Of a stretch of 64,000 nt of DNA, positions 1-7,906 are shown piece after piece. Origin of the DNA: Aquabacterium sp. NJ1 (GTDB lineage Bacteria; Pseudomonadota; Gammaproteobacteria; Burkholderiales; Burkholderiaceae_C); assembly GCF_000768065.1 (NCBI RefSeq), contig NZ_JRKM01000001.1, positions 4,322,001 through 4,386,000 of the forward strand, written 5' to 3'. Positions within the stretch are counted from its first letter, which is position 1. Each line of letters begins with the position of its first letter. The notes beneath the pieces are model-generated. The model was not told the DNA's origin. It did no database searches and saw only the letters and a list, made by a program, of their open reading frames with translations. The translations under genes and the position numbers were made by a program.

Positions 1-227
1 CCATTGATGGCGAAAGCCGGCTGTACTGGAATGGCGCTGCCATCGAAGCCGATGCGCTCAAGCTGCGCCTGCATGATGCGGCCGCCTTGCAGCCTCAACC
101 CGAACTGCACATCCGTGCCGACCGCAGCACGCCTTACGAGAAGGTGGCCCAGGTGATGTCCCTGGCCGCCAGCGAAGGCCTGGGCAAGATCGGCTTCATC
201 ACCGACCCGAGCACGCCTGCGCCATGA
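1..227 (+). CDS. exbD: ExbD/TolR biopolymer transport protein, 3' end only
   Basis: Only the last 74 codons are in the window; the start lies upstream. The readable part ends in the ExbD/TolR periplasmic C-terminal domain: a segment rich in charged residues, then HIRADRSTPYEKVAQVM and a GLGKIGFITD strand close to the stop. In the family, ExbD works with ExbB in the inner membrane to energise TonB, which powers outer-membrane receptors such as the one encoded just downstream. The stop codon overlaps the hemP start (ATGA), so the two are almost certainly co-transcribed. The assignment rests on the C-terminal motif and the context; TolR is the alternative, but the iron-uptake neighbours favour ExbD. 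Confidence 0.85.
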   Translation, partial: IDGESRLYWNGAAIEADALKLRLHDAAALQPQPELHIRADRSTPYEKVAQVMSLAASEGLGKIGFITDPSTPAP

Positions 228-433
228 ACCCAGCGAGCCCCCAGCGCCTCCACGCCGGCGCCTCTGCGGACAGCAGCACGCCGGCATCACCCGCGCGCCA
301 GCCCGCGTCGCCACCGGCCAAGGTGGACAGCGCGCAGCTGTTCGAAGGCCAGCGCGAGCTGATCATCCAGCACCAAGGCGAGACATACCGCCTGAGGATC
401 ACGCGTCACGACAAGCTGATCCTCACCAAGTAG
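224..433 (+). CDS. hemP: Hemin uptake protein HemP
   Basis: This 69-residue protein has a Pro/Ser/Ala-rich, disordered-looking first half. Its second half is the compact HemP domain, about residues 38-69, containing LFEGQRELIIQHQGETYRL and ending LTK. HemP proteins are small cytosolic factors found beside haem or siderophore receptors; in Burkholderia relatives HemP acts as a positive regulator of haem uptake genes. The start overlaps the exbD stop (ATGA), and the TonB-dependent receptor follows after 104 bp. The receptor downstream looks like a catecholate siderophore receptor rather than a classical haem receptor, which is a mild oddity of context. Confidence 0.85.
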   Translation: MNPASPQRLHAGASADSSTPASPARQPASPPAKVDSAQLFEGQRELIIQHQGETYRLRITRHDKLILTK

Positions 434-537
434 CTCGCCTCCGAGCTTCATCACTGTTTCACCGCAGCCAGCCAGTTGCAATGCCTTGCACAAGCCAGCC
501 AGCCTCCATGACTTCACCATTCAGGATTGACTGACTC

Positions 538-2730
538 ATGTCTCATTGCAAACCAAAACGCACCAGCCACCAGACCTTGCTGCCACTGGGCGCGCTCATG
601 ATGGCGGGCCTGGCCCCCTTGTCCCAACAGGCGCTGGCCGACGAGGCCACGCCCGCCAAGGCCAAGGAACTGGCACCCATCAAGGTGCAGGCCGACGCCG
701 ACAAACCCGATGGCGCCCGCGCCACCACCACCCGCGTGGGCAAGGTGCTGCAAGACCCGCATGACGTGCCACAGGCTGTCACCACGGTGACCAGGAGCAT
801 CATGGAACAGCAGCAGGTTGGCTCTTTGAAAGAAGCGCTGCGCAATGTGTCGGGCCTATCGTTCAATGCGGCTGAAGGCGGCCGTTCGGGCGACAACATG
901 AACCTGCGCGGCTTCTACACCTTCGGGGACATGTACCTTGATGGCATCCGCGACACGGCGCAATACAACCGCGAGACCTTCAACCTCGAACAGGTGGATG
1001 TGTTGCGCGGCGCCGGCGCCATGCTGTTTGGCCGCGGCCAGGCCGGCGGCGTGATCAACCAGGTCAGCAAGACACCCTTGAGCCGGGATCAGTACAAGCT
1101 CACCGGCAGCGTGGGCACCCATGGCTACCAGGAGGCCACGGCCGACCTCAACAAGGTCATCAACGAACAGACGGCCATTCGTGTCAACGCCATGCAGCGC
1201 GATGAAGGCAACTGGCGGCGCAACCCCACCACGGGCAGCGAACCGGAGATCCACCGCACCGGCCTGGCTGTGAGCCTGGGTTTGAACCTCAACACGGACA
1301 ACCAGTTCTGGCTGAATCACTACACAGCCTATGGGCGAGACAACCCGGACTACGGCAACTCTTTTGATGCGGCCACGCGCAAGCCAGGCGAGCGCCTGCC
1401 GGCCAGCACCTACTTTGGCAACGACAAGACCTTCGACGACAGCGACACCAGCATCACCACGCTGGTCAACGAATACCGCATCACGCCCAGCACCCAATTG
1501 CGCACCCAGCTGCGCAGCGCCGACTACAAGCGCAGCTATTGGGCCAAGACGCCCAACCTGAGCACGCTGCCTGATGCCGTGGGGGGCGTCGGGGGCAACG
1601 TGGCGCGGTTGCTGGACTACCGCACCATCACGCTGCAATCAGACTTGTCGACCAAGTTCGAGCTGGCCGGCATGAAGCACGAGGTGATCACGGGCCTGGA
1701 GTGGCTGCGTGAAGACAGCTACCGCAAGGCCTTGCAGAACTACGGCACGAACACCGCGCCGGACTACCGCCCCTACCAGGAGGCGGCCACCGGCACAGCC
1801 TCTGCCTTCACCAGTGACTCGTATGCCTACTACGTGCAGGACACGGTCGAGTTCATCCCGAAGTGGAAGGCCACGCTGGGCGTGCGTCGCGACCAGATGG
1901 ATGCCGAGTACAGCAGCACCACCTCGCCCAAGTTGAAGTATGGCGAGAACAGCTACCGCAGCGCCTTGTCCTACCACCCCACGGATGACACGCACTACTA
2001 CGTGGGCTGGAGCGATTCCTTCAGTCCCACGGCCGACCTGTATCAGCTGACGGTCACGCCCCAACCGCCGGAGCGCAGTGCCGTGCTGGAGCTCGGCGCC
2101 AAGTGGCTGGTGATGGACGGCGACCTGGCCTTGCGTGCTGCCGTTTACCAGGCCACCAAGAACTGGGAGCGCAACACCGATCTGGAGTCCACCTCCAGCA
2201 TCCTGACCAAGAAGCGCCGCACGCGCGGCATCGAGCTGGAAGCTGCTGGCCGGGTCAACGAGGACTGGGAAGTGTTTGCCGGCCTGGCCTTGATGAACGC
2301 CAAGATCCTGGAAGTGGCCGAGAACGTGAACAGCACGACGGGCGCCATCACCTCGGCCAATCCAGCGTACGCCGGCAAGCGCGCGCGCAACACGCCGGAG
2401 TACACGTTCAACCTCTGGTCCACCTACCAGCTGAACTACCAGTGGAAGCTGGGCGGTGGTGTGGAAACCAAGGGTGACCGCCAGGCCGTGAACCCGAGCG
2501 GGACGGGCGCCGTGCCCACGCTCAATGGCGTGTACTACCCCAACACCGCACCGTCTTATGTGCGCTGGGATGCCATGGTCGAGTTCGAGCCGAACAACAA
2601 GTGGCTGTACCGCCTCAACGTGAAAAACCTGTTCGACAAGCTGTACTACGACGCGGTGTACGACAACGGCGGCTTTGCCGTGCCGGGGCCGCGCCGCACC
2701 GTCACCCTGACGGCCGAGTACAAGTTCTGA
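538..2730 (+). CDS. TonB-dependent catecholate-type siderophore receptor (Fiu/PiuA-like)
   Basis: The 730-residue outer-membrane receptor begins with a signal peptide (residues 1 to about 34, cut after ALA). The N-terminal plug follows (about 60-200, with LRNVSGLSFNAAEGG and LRGFYTFGDMYLDG), then a 22-strand beta-barrel ending in the terminal aromatic Phe of LTAEYKF, as expected for BAM-dependent insertion. The plug and strand sequences resemble the Fiu/PiuA catecholate group. Gene order supports this, because piuC follows 20 bp downstream as in pseudomonads. Uptake would depend on the ExbBD/TonB system encoded upstream. No convincing Fur box could be read in the 104-bp gap before the gene. 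The exact ligand cannot be read from the sequence. Confidence 0.9.
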   Translation: MSHCKPKRTSHQTLLPLGALMMAGLAPLSQQALADEATPAKAKELAPIKVQADADKPDGARATTTRVGKVLQDPHDVPQAVTTVTRSIMEQQQVGSLKEALRNVSGLSFNAAEGGRSGDNMNLRGFYTFGDMYLDGIRDTAQYNRETFNLEQVDVLRGAGAMLFGRGQAGGVINQVSKTPLSRDQYKLTGSVGTHGYQEATADLNKVINEQTAIRVNAMQRDEGNWRRNPTTGSEPEIHRTGLAVSLGLNLNTDNQFWLNHYTAYGRDNPDYGNSFDAATRKPGERLPASTYFGNDKTFDDSDTSITTLVNEYRITPSTQLRTQLRSADYKRSYWAKTPNLSTLPDAVGGVGGNVARLLDYRTITLQSDLSTKFELAGMKHEVITGLEWLREDSYRKALQNYGTNTAPDYRPYQEAATGTASAFTSDSYAYYVQDTVEFIPKWKATLGVRRDQMDAEYSSTTSPKLKYGENSYRSALSYHPTDDTHYYVGWSDSFSPTADLYQLTVTPQPPERSAVLELGAKWLVMDGDLALRAAVYQATKNWERNTDLESTSSILTKKRRTRGIELEAAGRVNEDWEVFAGLALMNAKILEVAENVNSTTGAITSANPAYAGKRARNTPEYTFNLWSTYQLNYQWKLGGGVETKGDRQAVNPSGTGAVPTLNGVYYPNTAPSYVRWDAMVEFEPNNKWLYRLNVKNLFDKLYYDAVYDNGGFAVPGPRRTVTLTAEYKF

Positions 2731-2750
2731 TGTAAACCGATGGAGGGGCC

Positions 2751-3437
2751 ATGCTCATCACGATCGACCACGTTCTGACGCCGGATGAGCTGGCCCGGGC
2801 CCGCGAACTGTTGAACCAGTCCACCTGGCACAGTGGTGCCATCACGGCGGGCGCACAGGCCGCGCAGGCCAAGAACAACCAGCAACTGGCCGAAGAGGCA
2901 CCCCACCTGCCGGCGCTGCGCCAGCTGGTGCTGGGCGCCTTGAACCGCTCGCCCTTGTTCTTCACGGCGGCCTTGCCGCTCAAGGTGTTGCCGCCGTTTT
3001 TCAACCGCTATGGCGGTGAGGCCAATACCTACGGCTTCCACACCGACTGCGCCATGCGCCTGTCGCCGCAGCGTGGCGAGGGCTATGTGCGCGCCGATGT
3101 GTCGGCCACGCTGTTCTTGTCAGACCCTGATGAGTACGACGGCGGCGAGCTGACCATCGAGGACACCTTTGGCACGCATGGTGTCAAGCGCAAAGCAGGC
3201 AGCCTGGTGCTGTATCCCTCATCGTCGATCCATGCGGTGACACCCGTGACGCGAGGCCAGCGCCAGGCCTGCTTCATGTTCATCCAGAGCATGGTGCGTG
3301 ATGCGGGCCAGCGGCGCCTGCTGTATGACATGGACATGGCCTTGCTGCAGCTGCGCCAGCAGGTGGGTGAGTCCGACCCCGTCGTGCGACTGACGGGCAC
3401 GTATCACAACCTCTTGCGCCAATGGGCGGACAGCTGA
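2751..3437 (+). CDS. piuC: Fe(II)/2-oxoglutarate-dependent hydroxylase PiuC (PKHX/YbiX family)
   Basis: The 228-residue protein matches the full length of PiuC/YbiX. It shows the double-stranded beta-helix metal triad: His97 and Asp99 in GFHTDCAMR and distal His161 in SIHAVTPV, with Arg171 positioned to hold 2-oxoglutarate. The family is linked to iron-limited growth and siderophore receptors; its natural substrate is not settled. A strong ribosome site (GGAGGGG) precedes the ATG. The gene lies 20 bp after the receptor and its stop overlaps the next start (TGATG), making one iron-responsive operon. Confidence 0.9.
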   Translation: MLITIDHVLTPDELARARELLNQSTWHSGAITAGAQAAQAKNNQQLAEEAPHLPALRQLVLGALNRSPLFFTAALPLKVLPPFFNRYGGEANTYGFHTDCAMRLSPQRGEGYVRADVSATLFLSDPDEYDGGELTIEDTFGTHGVKRKAGSLVLYPSSSIHAVTPVTRGQRQACFMFIQSMVRDAGQRRLLYDMDMALLQLRQQVGESDPVVRLTGTYHNLLRQWADS

Positions 3438-4480
3438 TGAGCCTGCCACCCGTCGAGCGCGCGAGCGACTACATGAGCCTGGCCCGCGCGTGCCTGGACG
3501 AAGCCACGTGGCGCTATCTGCAAGATGGCGATGGCACTGGCAACGAGCGCGCGCTGTCCGAGGTGCGCCTCATGCCCAGGCCCTTGAGCGCCGTGGCCGG
3601 TGGGCACACGCGCTTGCACCTGTTCGGGCAGGCGCTGGCGCACCCCTTCGTGCTGGCGCCGGTGGCCTACCAGCGCTTGTTCCATGCCGACGGTGAAGTG
3701 GCCACGGCGATGGCTGCCGCGGCACAAGGCGGCCAACAGGTGATCAGCAGCCTGGCCAGTACACCCGTCGAGACCATCGTGCAGGCGGCGGTGGAGGGCG
3801 GAGGGCCTGCGCCCTGGTTTCAGCTCTACTGGCAGCGTGACCGCGCGCGTACCTTGCGTCTCTTGCGCAAGGCCGTGGACGCCGGTTGTTCGGCCATCGT
3901 GTTCACGGTGGATGCACCCGTGAAGCTGGCCACCATGCGCCTGCCTGCTGACATTCACGCGGTCAATCTGGAGGCGTCAGCCCATGCCGACAAACCCGCC
4001 GAGGGCGGCAGTCTGGTGTTCGATGGCTGGATGGCGCAGGCCCCGACCTGGGATGACGTGGCCTGGTTGCGCACGCAGACCACCTTGCCACTGTTGATCA
4101 AGGGCGTGCTGCACCCGGATGACGCGGCGCGGGCCCTGGACCTGGGCTGCGATGGGCTGATCGTCTCCAACCACGGAGGCCGCGTGCTGGAGGGCGCCGC
4201 CTTGAGCCTGGCCGCCTTGCCACGCGTGGTGGCGAGGGTGGCAGGCCGCGCGCCGGTGCTGTTCGACAGCGGTGTGCGTGGTGGCCGGGACGCCCTGGTT
4301 GCCATGGCCCATGGCGCCACGGCCGTGTTGCTGGGGCGACCTTATGTCTGGGGCCTGGCCAGCCATGGCGCGCTGGGCGTGGCCCATGTGATCCGCCTGA
4401 TGCGCGATGAGCTGGAAATGACGATGGCGCTCACGGGTTGCGCCACGCTGGCGGACATCGACCTCAGCCGGCTGGTTTGA
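3437..4480 (+). CDS. FMN-dependent alpha-hydroxy-acid oxidase (lactate/glycolate oxidase family)
   Basis: This 347-residue TIM-barrel flavoprotein oxidises an L-2-hydroxy acid to the 2-oxo acid. Family landmarks are the FMN-contacting LAPVAYQRLFH near residue 75, the lysine of LLIKGVLHPDDA, the catalytic His/Arg motif IVSNHGGR, and the phosphate-binding FDSGVRGGRDALVAMAHGA and VLLGRPYVWG near the C-terminus. The ATG at 3437 overlaps the piuC stop; an in-frame ATG at 3422 would give five more residues and a longer overlap. The placement behind piuC is conserved in some Burkholderiales. The 2-oxo acid product could relate to PiuC cofactor supply, but that is only inference. The 3' end overlaps the convergent membrane-protein gene by 17 bp. 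Confidence 0.85.
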   Translation: MSLPPVERASDYMSLARACLDEATWRYLQDGDGTGNERALSEVRLMPRPLSAVAGGHTRLHLFGQALAHPFVLAPVAYQRLFHADGEVATAMAAAAQGGQQVISSLASTPVETIVQAAVEGGGPAPWFQLYWQRDRARTLRLLRKAVDAGCSAIVFTVDAPVKLATMRLPADIHAVNLEASAHADKPAEGGSLVFDGWMAQAPTWDDVAWLRTQTTLPLLIKGVLHPDDAARALDLGCDGLIVSNHGGRVLEGAALSLAALPRVVARVAGRAPVLFDSGVRGGRDALVAMAHGATAVLLGRPYVWGLASHGALGVAHVIRLMRDELEMTMALTGCATLADIDLSRLV

Positions 4481-5447
4481 TGTCGCTGGCCAGCTTGCCA
4501 GCGAGCAGCAGGGCCATCAGCGGGATGAACTCCGCGAAGATGCGGATCTCTGACAGGTTGCCCACCACCATCATCCCCAGGAAAAAGGGGATGAAGCACA
4601 ACATCATGTTGCGCAGGCGTGTGTCGGCTTGGCCGCGCATGAACAACAGCACCCAGGCGAAACCGAAGGCGAAGAACACATTGGCCGTGCCGCGGTACTC
4701 GGGCCCCAGCCAGATGAAGGCGAAGTTGTAGTACAGGCGCAGGAAACCGGGCACGTGGTAGAGCGAGACCATGTCATCGCTGGATGCGCCCAGCACCGCC
4801 GAGATGATGAGCTTGACGGCCACGCTCACGGCCAGCAATGCCAGAAACTGGCGCCAGACCGTGCGCCAGGCCGGCCAATGGAAGGCCAGGTAGAAGAAGG
4901 GCAGGAGGATGGCGGTTTCCCGGTTCATCATCGCCGGCACACAAAAGGCCAGCAGCATGAGCCAGGGTTGCTTTGACACGATCATCCATACGCCGACGGC
5001 CATGAAGGCCAGCGAGGTCATGTCGTACGGATAGTAGTAATTGTTGTAGCTGGACGCGACGAAGGTGGCGAACAGTTGCCACCAGAACAGGAAGAACATG
5101 GTCAGCAGGCTGCCTCTGTGTTTGCCCATCGCAGACCAGGCCTTCCAGACGAAGATGAAGGCGATGACGGTTGCGGTGAAGTCCATGGTCATGAACAGGA
5201 AGGCCAGGCCGCGGTCACCCAGGGGGTGCAGCCTGTCGACACCGTTGGCGATCATGAAGGTCAGCACGCGGGACTGAAAGGGCTGCTCGCCGTCGAAGTC
5301 CACCAGGAAGCGCCACTTGAACAGCACGCGGCTTTTCGCTGCGTGACCAAGGGTCAGCGCGGCGGCGAGCAAGAGGTTGACCAAGGCGATCAGCCAGAGG
5401 TGGGTCTTCTTGAGCGGGCTTGTCGTGCCGCTGGCTTCTGTTTGCAT
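4464..5447 (-). CDS. Polytopic inner-membrane protein, function unknown
   Basis: The 327-residue protein has about nine hydrophobic segments and a short charged N-terminus. Between the first two segments is a loop with FKWRFLVDFDGEQPFQSRVL, and later loops carry NNYYYPYDMTS and MMNRETAILLPFFY. The arrangement of acidic and aromatic residues in periplasmic loops resembles GT-C fold glycosyltransferase-type membrane proteins, but no diagnostic catalytic motif is visible. It ends on top of the convergent hydroxy-acid oxidase gene (17-bp overlap). It lies 93 bp downstream of the nif operon on the same strand, so read-through is possible. I do not recognise the family. Confidence 0.6.
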   Translation of the reverse strand: MQTEASGTTSPLKKTHLWLIALVNLLLAAALTLGHAAKSRVLFKWRFLVDFDGEQPFQSRVLTFMIANGVDRLHPLGDRGLAFLFMTMDFTATVIAFIFVWKAWSAMGKHRGSLLTMFFLFWWQLFATFVASSYNNYYYPYDMTSLAFMAVGVWMIVSKQPWLMLLAFCVPAMMNRETAILLPFFYLAFHWPAWRTVWRQFLALLAVSVAVKLIISAVLGASSDDMVSLYHVPGFLRLYYNFAFIWLGPEYRGTANVFFAFGFAWVLLFMRGQADTRLRNMMLCFIPFFLGMMVVGNLSEIRIFAEFIPLMALLLAGKLASDIKPAG

Positions 5448-5540
5448 GACTGGGTTGGAGGGTACCGGACCCGGCCGAATGTAGCACCCGGTTCCAGCAG
5501 GCGCGGGCTGGGGTAAATGCCGGGGGGCGCCCGAACACCC

Positions 5541-5900
5541 TCAAGTCGGGGTCATCCGAAACCACTGCGGGTGCTGCTGCCGGTAGACGCGCAGCCACAT
5601 CATCAAGGCGGGCGTCAGCGCGCGTGCGCCAAACACCAGGGCATCGTCGAGCGCTCGGCCGCTGGGGCCTGCCAGGGCTTGCCCGGCCGCAGCCAGACCT
5701 GCCCAGTCCACCTCGGGCATGCCCTCGCGCAGCTCAGCCGGGAGCGCGGCGGCGGCTTCCGTGAGCAGGCGCAATTGCCGAGCCACCTCCTGACGGGTCA
5801 GGCGCGAGGCCAGCAGCTCGCCGTCTTGCAGGCCTTCGGTGAGGGTCAGCACGCCGATGCCGGCCTCTTCCATGGTCTTGAGCAGGGCGGCGCCAAACAT
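5541..5900 (-). CDS. Small helical protein, HepT-like, last gene of the nif operon
   Basis: This 119-residue, mostly alpha-helical protein begins MFGAALLKTMEEAGI and ends in a helix with the signature ALDDALVFGARALTPALM. Similar short proteins at the end of betaproteobacterial nif clusters have been labelled HepT-like ribonuclease-domain proteins. The resemblance is to the helical bundle only; I cannot see a clear R-x4-6-H catalytic motif, so ribonuclease activity is doubtful. The start is 10 bp after the stop of the FAD-dependent gene, which fits translational coupling. The next 93 bp carry no strong terminator. A role in nitrogenase maturation or regulation is inferred from position only. 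Confidence 0.6.
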   Translation of the reverse strand: MFGAALLKTMEEAGIGVLTLTEGLQDGELLASRLTRQEVARQLRLLTEAAAALPAELREGMPEVDWAGLAAAGQALAGPSGRALDDALVFGARALTPALMMWLRVYRQQHPQWFRMTPT

Positions 5901-5910
5901 GGTTGGTGTG

Positions 5911-7515
5911 TCAGTGGGGTTGAAGGGCGCGGCTGCACAACAGGTCGTTGGTGGCCCAGGCAAACTCGACCCAGGCAGCCGCCAGGTCGGCGGTGATGGT
6001 GCGCAGGTAGTCGGGGTCGGGCTGGTGCTCATCGGGAAAGTTGGACAGCGCGCAGGACTGGGCGTTGAAGACCAGGGCATCGGCCACCAGCGTTTTGCTG
6101 AAGCCGGCGAACGTGGTCAGGACAGCTGGTGTCAAGGCGTGGCGACCCGATTCCCCGGTGGATGTGCTTCCAGAGGGTGCCGGATCGCTGGTGCCAAGGG
6201 CGAGGCGGGCCAGCTGTTCCAGCGCGTGGCTGTAGGTCTGCTCGACCGTGGCCAGCACGGCTCTCTGGGTGACGCGGTCACGGTCCTGCCGCGACAACAT
6301 CTGTTTGACATGCTGCTGGTAGCGGGGCAGGGCATGTTGCCGCTCGGTGGCAACCCATTGCTGAAACTGCGCCAGGGCCGTGTCAGCGTGTGAGGGGATG
6401 CCTGGCTGGCTTGAAGAGGCCGGCCGCAGGAAGTCCACCAGCCGTGCCGCGGACTCGAGCGCGCCCTCCATGTGACCTGCGGCTTGCCGGGCCGTTTCCG
6501 TGCCGCCGAAGAACAGCCGGCCGGACCAGTGGGGGCGGCGCAAGACGGGGTCTGCCTGAGGTGGGCCGCCGAGCGGGTCGGTGAGGTCCAGTTCGCTGCA
6601 GGTCAGCGGGTCGGTGGCCCAGTCCTGGGTGGTGATGGTGTCGGCCTGTGCGTCAAGGCCGAACAGCTGGGCAAACTGGCTGGACACCAGCAGGGCCATG
6701 CTGCGGGCGAAGCTGGGGCGCGCATCGGGCGGGATGGCGTGGAAGCCGGCCAGTGCGGCCCCTTGCTCGTCACTGGCATCCCACACCTCGCGCAACACGG
6801 CCTGCGAATGGCTCACGAAGGCACTGCCAGACCAGCCTTGCTGGAGCCAGAAAGGCTGGGCGTAGCGGGCAAAGGACTTGGCTTCGCGGGCCATCCAGGT
6901 CGACACGGCGTTCATCGCGTCGACAGTGAAGGTAGGCAGGCTCGGCTCGAACTGGACATGCTGGGCCACCAGCCTGGGCGGCATGGCCAGCACCACGCGT
7001 CGGGCCATGACCCGCCGCTCCACCAGCATGCTGCCCGATGTGTCTGGCGTGATGCGGTTGAAGCGCAGTTCGATTTGCTCGCCCCGGTCATGCACGGACA
7101 TCAGCCGCAGCCCCAGCTGGACCGTACCCTCCGGCAGGTGATGCGTGAGGGCCTTGACCAACTGGCTCATGCCGCCCGAGAGCCTGCGTGCGCCGCCATG
7201 GATGCCATCGGTGTCCAGCGGCTCGGGGGCGCGGCTGGCATCAGCCAGGTTCAGCACCGTGCCGCTGTCCGGCTGGGCCAGGGAGCGCAGCCCCAGTGAC
7301 TCGATGAGCGCCGTGATGCGGGGCTCGGTGTCCGGCCAGTACCAGCTTGCACCCAGGTCGACCGCCGCGCCGCCTTGGGCCGGCACATCGGTGAGGATGC
7401 GCCCACCCGTTCGCATGCGGGCATCGAACAGGGCCACACGCAGGCCTTGCAGATGCAACTGCCGGGCCAGCGCCAGGCCGGTGAGGCCGGCACCCACAAT
7501 GGCGACATCGATCAT
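5911..7515 (-). CDS. FAD-dependent amine-oxidase-like oxidoreductase of the nif operon
   Basis: The 534-residue protein opens with an FAD-binding Rossmann motif, VAIVGAGLTGLALA, and the following RTGGRI motif of flavin amine oxidases. The C-terminal half has the second FAD motif (RLFFGGTETA, then HMEGALESA). A helical tail of about 170 residues follows that is not part of the usual amine-oxidase fold. The ribosome site AGGAGG sits 6 bases before the ATG. Immediately upstream is a 2Fe-2S ferredoxin, so a short electron-transfer chain is plausible. The substrate is unknown; protoporphyrinogen or phytoene-type oxidoreductase folds are alternatives. The long helical extension is the unusual part. 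Confidence 0.75.
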   Translation of the reverse strand: MIDVAIVGAGLTGLALARQLHLQGLRVALFDARMRTGGRILTDVPAQGGAAVDLGASWYWPDTEPRITALIESLGLRSLAQPDSGTVLNLADASRAPEPLDTDGIHGGARRLSGGMSQLVKALTHHLPEGTVQLGLRLMSVHDRGEQIELRFNRITPDTSGSMLVERRVMARRVVLAMPPRLVAQHVQFEPSLPTFTVDAMNAVSTWMAREAKSFARYAQPFWLQQGWSGSAFVSHSQAVLREVWDASDEQGAALAGFHAIPPDARPSFARSMALLVSSQFAQLFGLDAQADTITTQDWATDPLTCSELDLTDPLGGPPQADPVLRRPHWSGRLFFGGTETARQAAGHMEGALESAARLVDFLRPASSSQPGIPSHADTALAQFQQWVATERQHALPRYQQHVKQMLSRQDRDRVTQRAVLATVEQTYSHALEQLARLALGTSDPAPSGSTSTGESGRHALTPAVLTTFAGFSKTLVADALVFNAQSCALSNFPDEHQPDPDYLRTITADLAAAWVEFAWATNDLLCSRALQPH

Positions 7516-7553
7516 GGTGGACCTCCTGTGTGCAGGCTGCTTGGCCCCTGGGC

Positions 7554-7850
7554 TCAGACGAAGCTCAGCAGCTCGACGGTGACGGGCTCTTCACCCAGCG
7601 TGGCCTGGCAGGCCAGCCGGGATTTGGAGCTCACGCCCACCAGGGCGTCGAGCTTTTCGTTTTCGGTGCGCTGGATCTTGGACAGACTCTTGCGGCCTTC
7701 CTGGATGAAGACGTGGCAGGCACCGCATTGGGCCTTGCCCTCGCACTTGCTCATGATGGCGGCGCCGGCGGCCTTGATGGCGGCCATGAGGGTGGTACCG
7801 GGTGCGGCTTCAAAGGTGATGCCGGCGGGCAGGATGGTCAGGGTGGTCAT
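7554..7850 (-). CDS. Plant-type 2Fe-2S ferredoxin associated with nif
   Basis: The 98-residue protein has the four ligand cysteines of a plant-type 2Fe-2S ferredoxin: Cys36, Cys42, Cys45 (C-x5-C-x2-C) and Cys81. The C-x5-C spacing is that of the adrenodoxin/ISC-like or FdxB-type group rather than the C-x4-C of photosynthetic ferredoxins. The ATG at 7850 has an AGGAG site upstream. It sits between the SIR2-like and FAD-dependent genes, and the simplest reading is that it passes electrons to or from the flavoprotein. It is clearly different from the bacterial 2[4Fe-4S] ferredoxin beside nifB. Confidence 0.85.
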   Translation of the reverse strand: MTTLTILPAGITFEAAPGTTLMAAIKAAGAAIMSKCEGKAQCGACHVFIQEGRKSLSKIQRTENEKLDALVGVSSKSRLACQATLGEEPVTVELLSFV

Positions 7851-7906
7851 GGTGCGACTCCTAGTTGTGGTCAGCGGTTGGCGGGAAAAATGTGGAGCCG
7901 TGCGGA

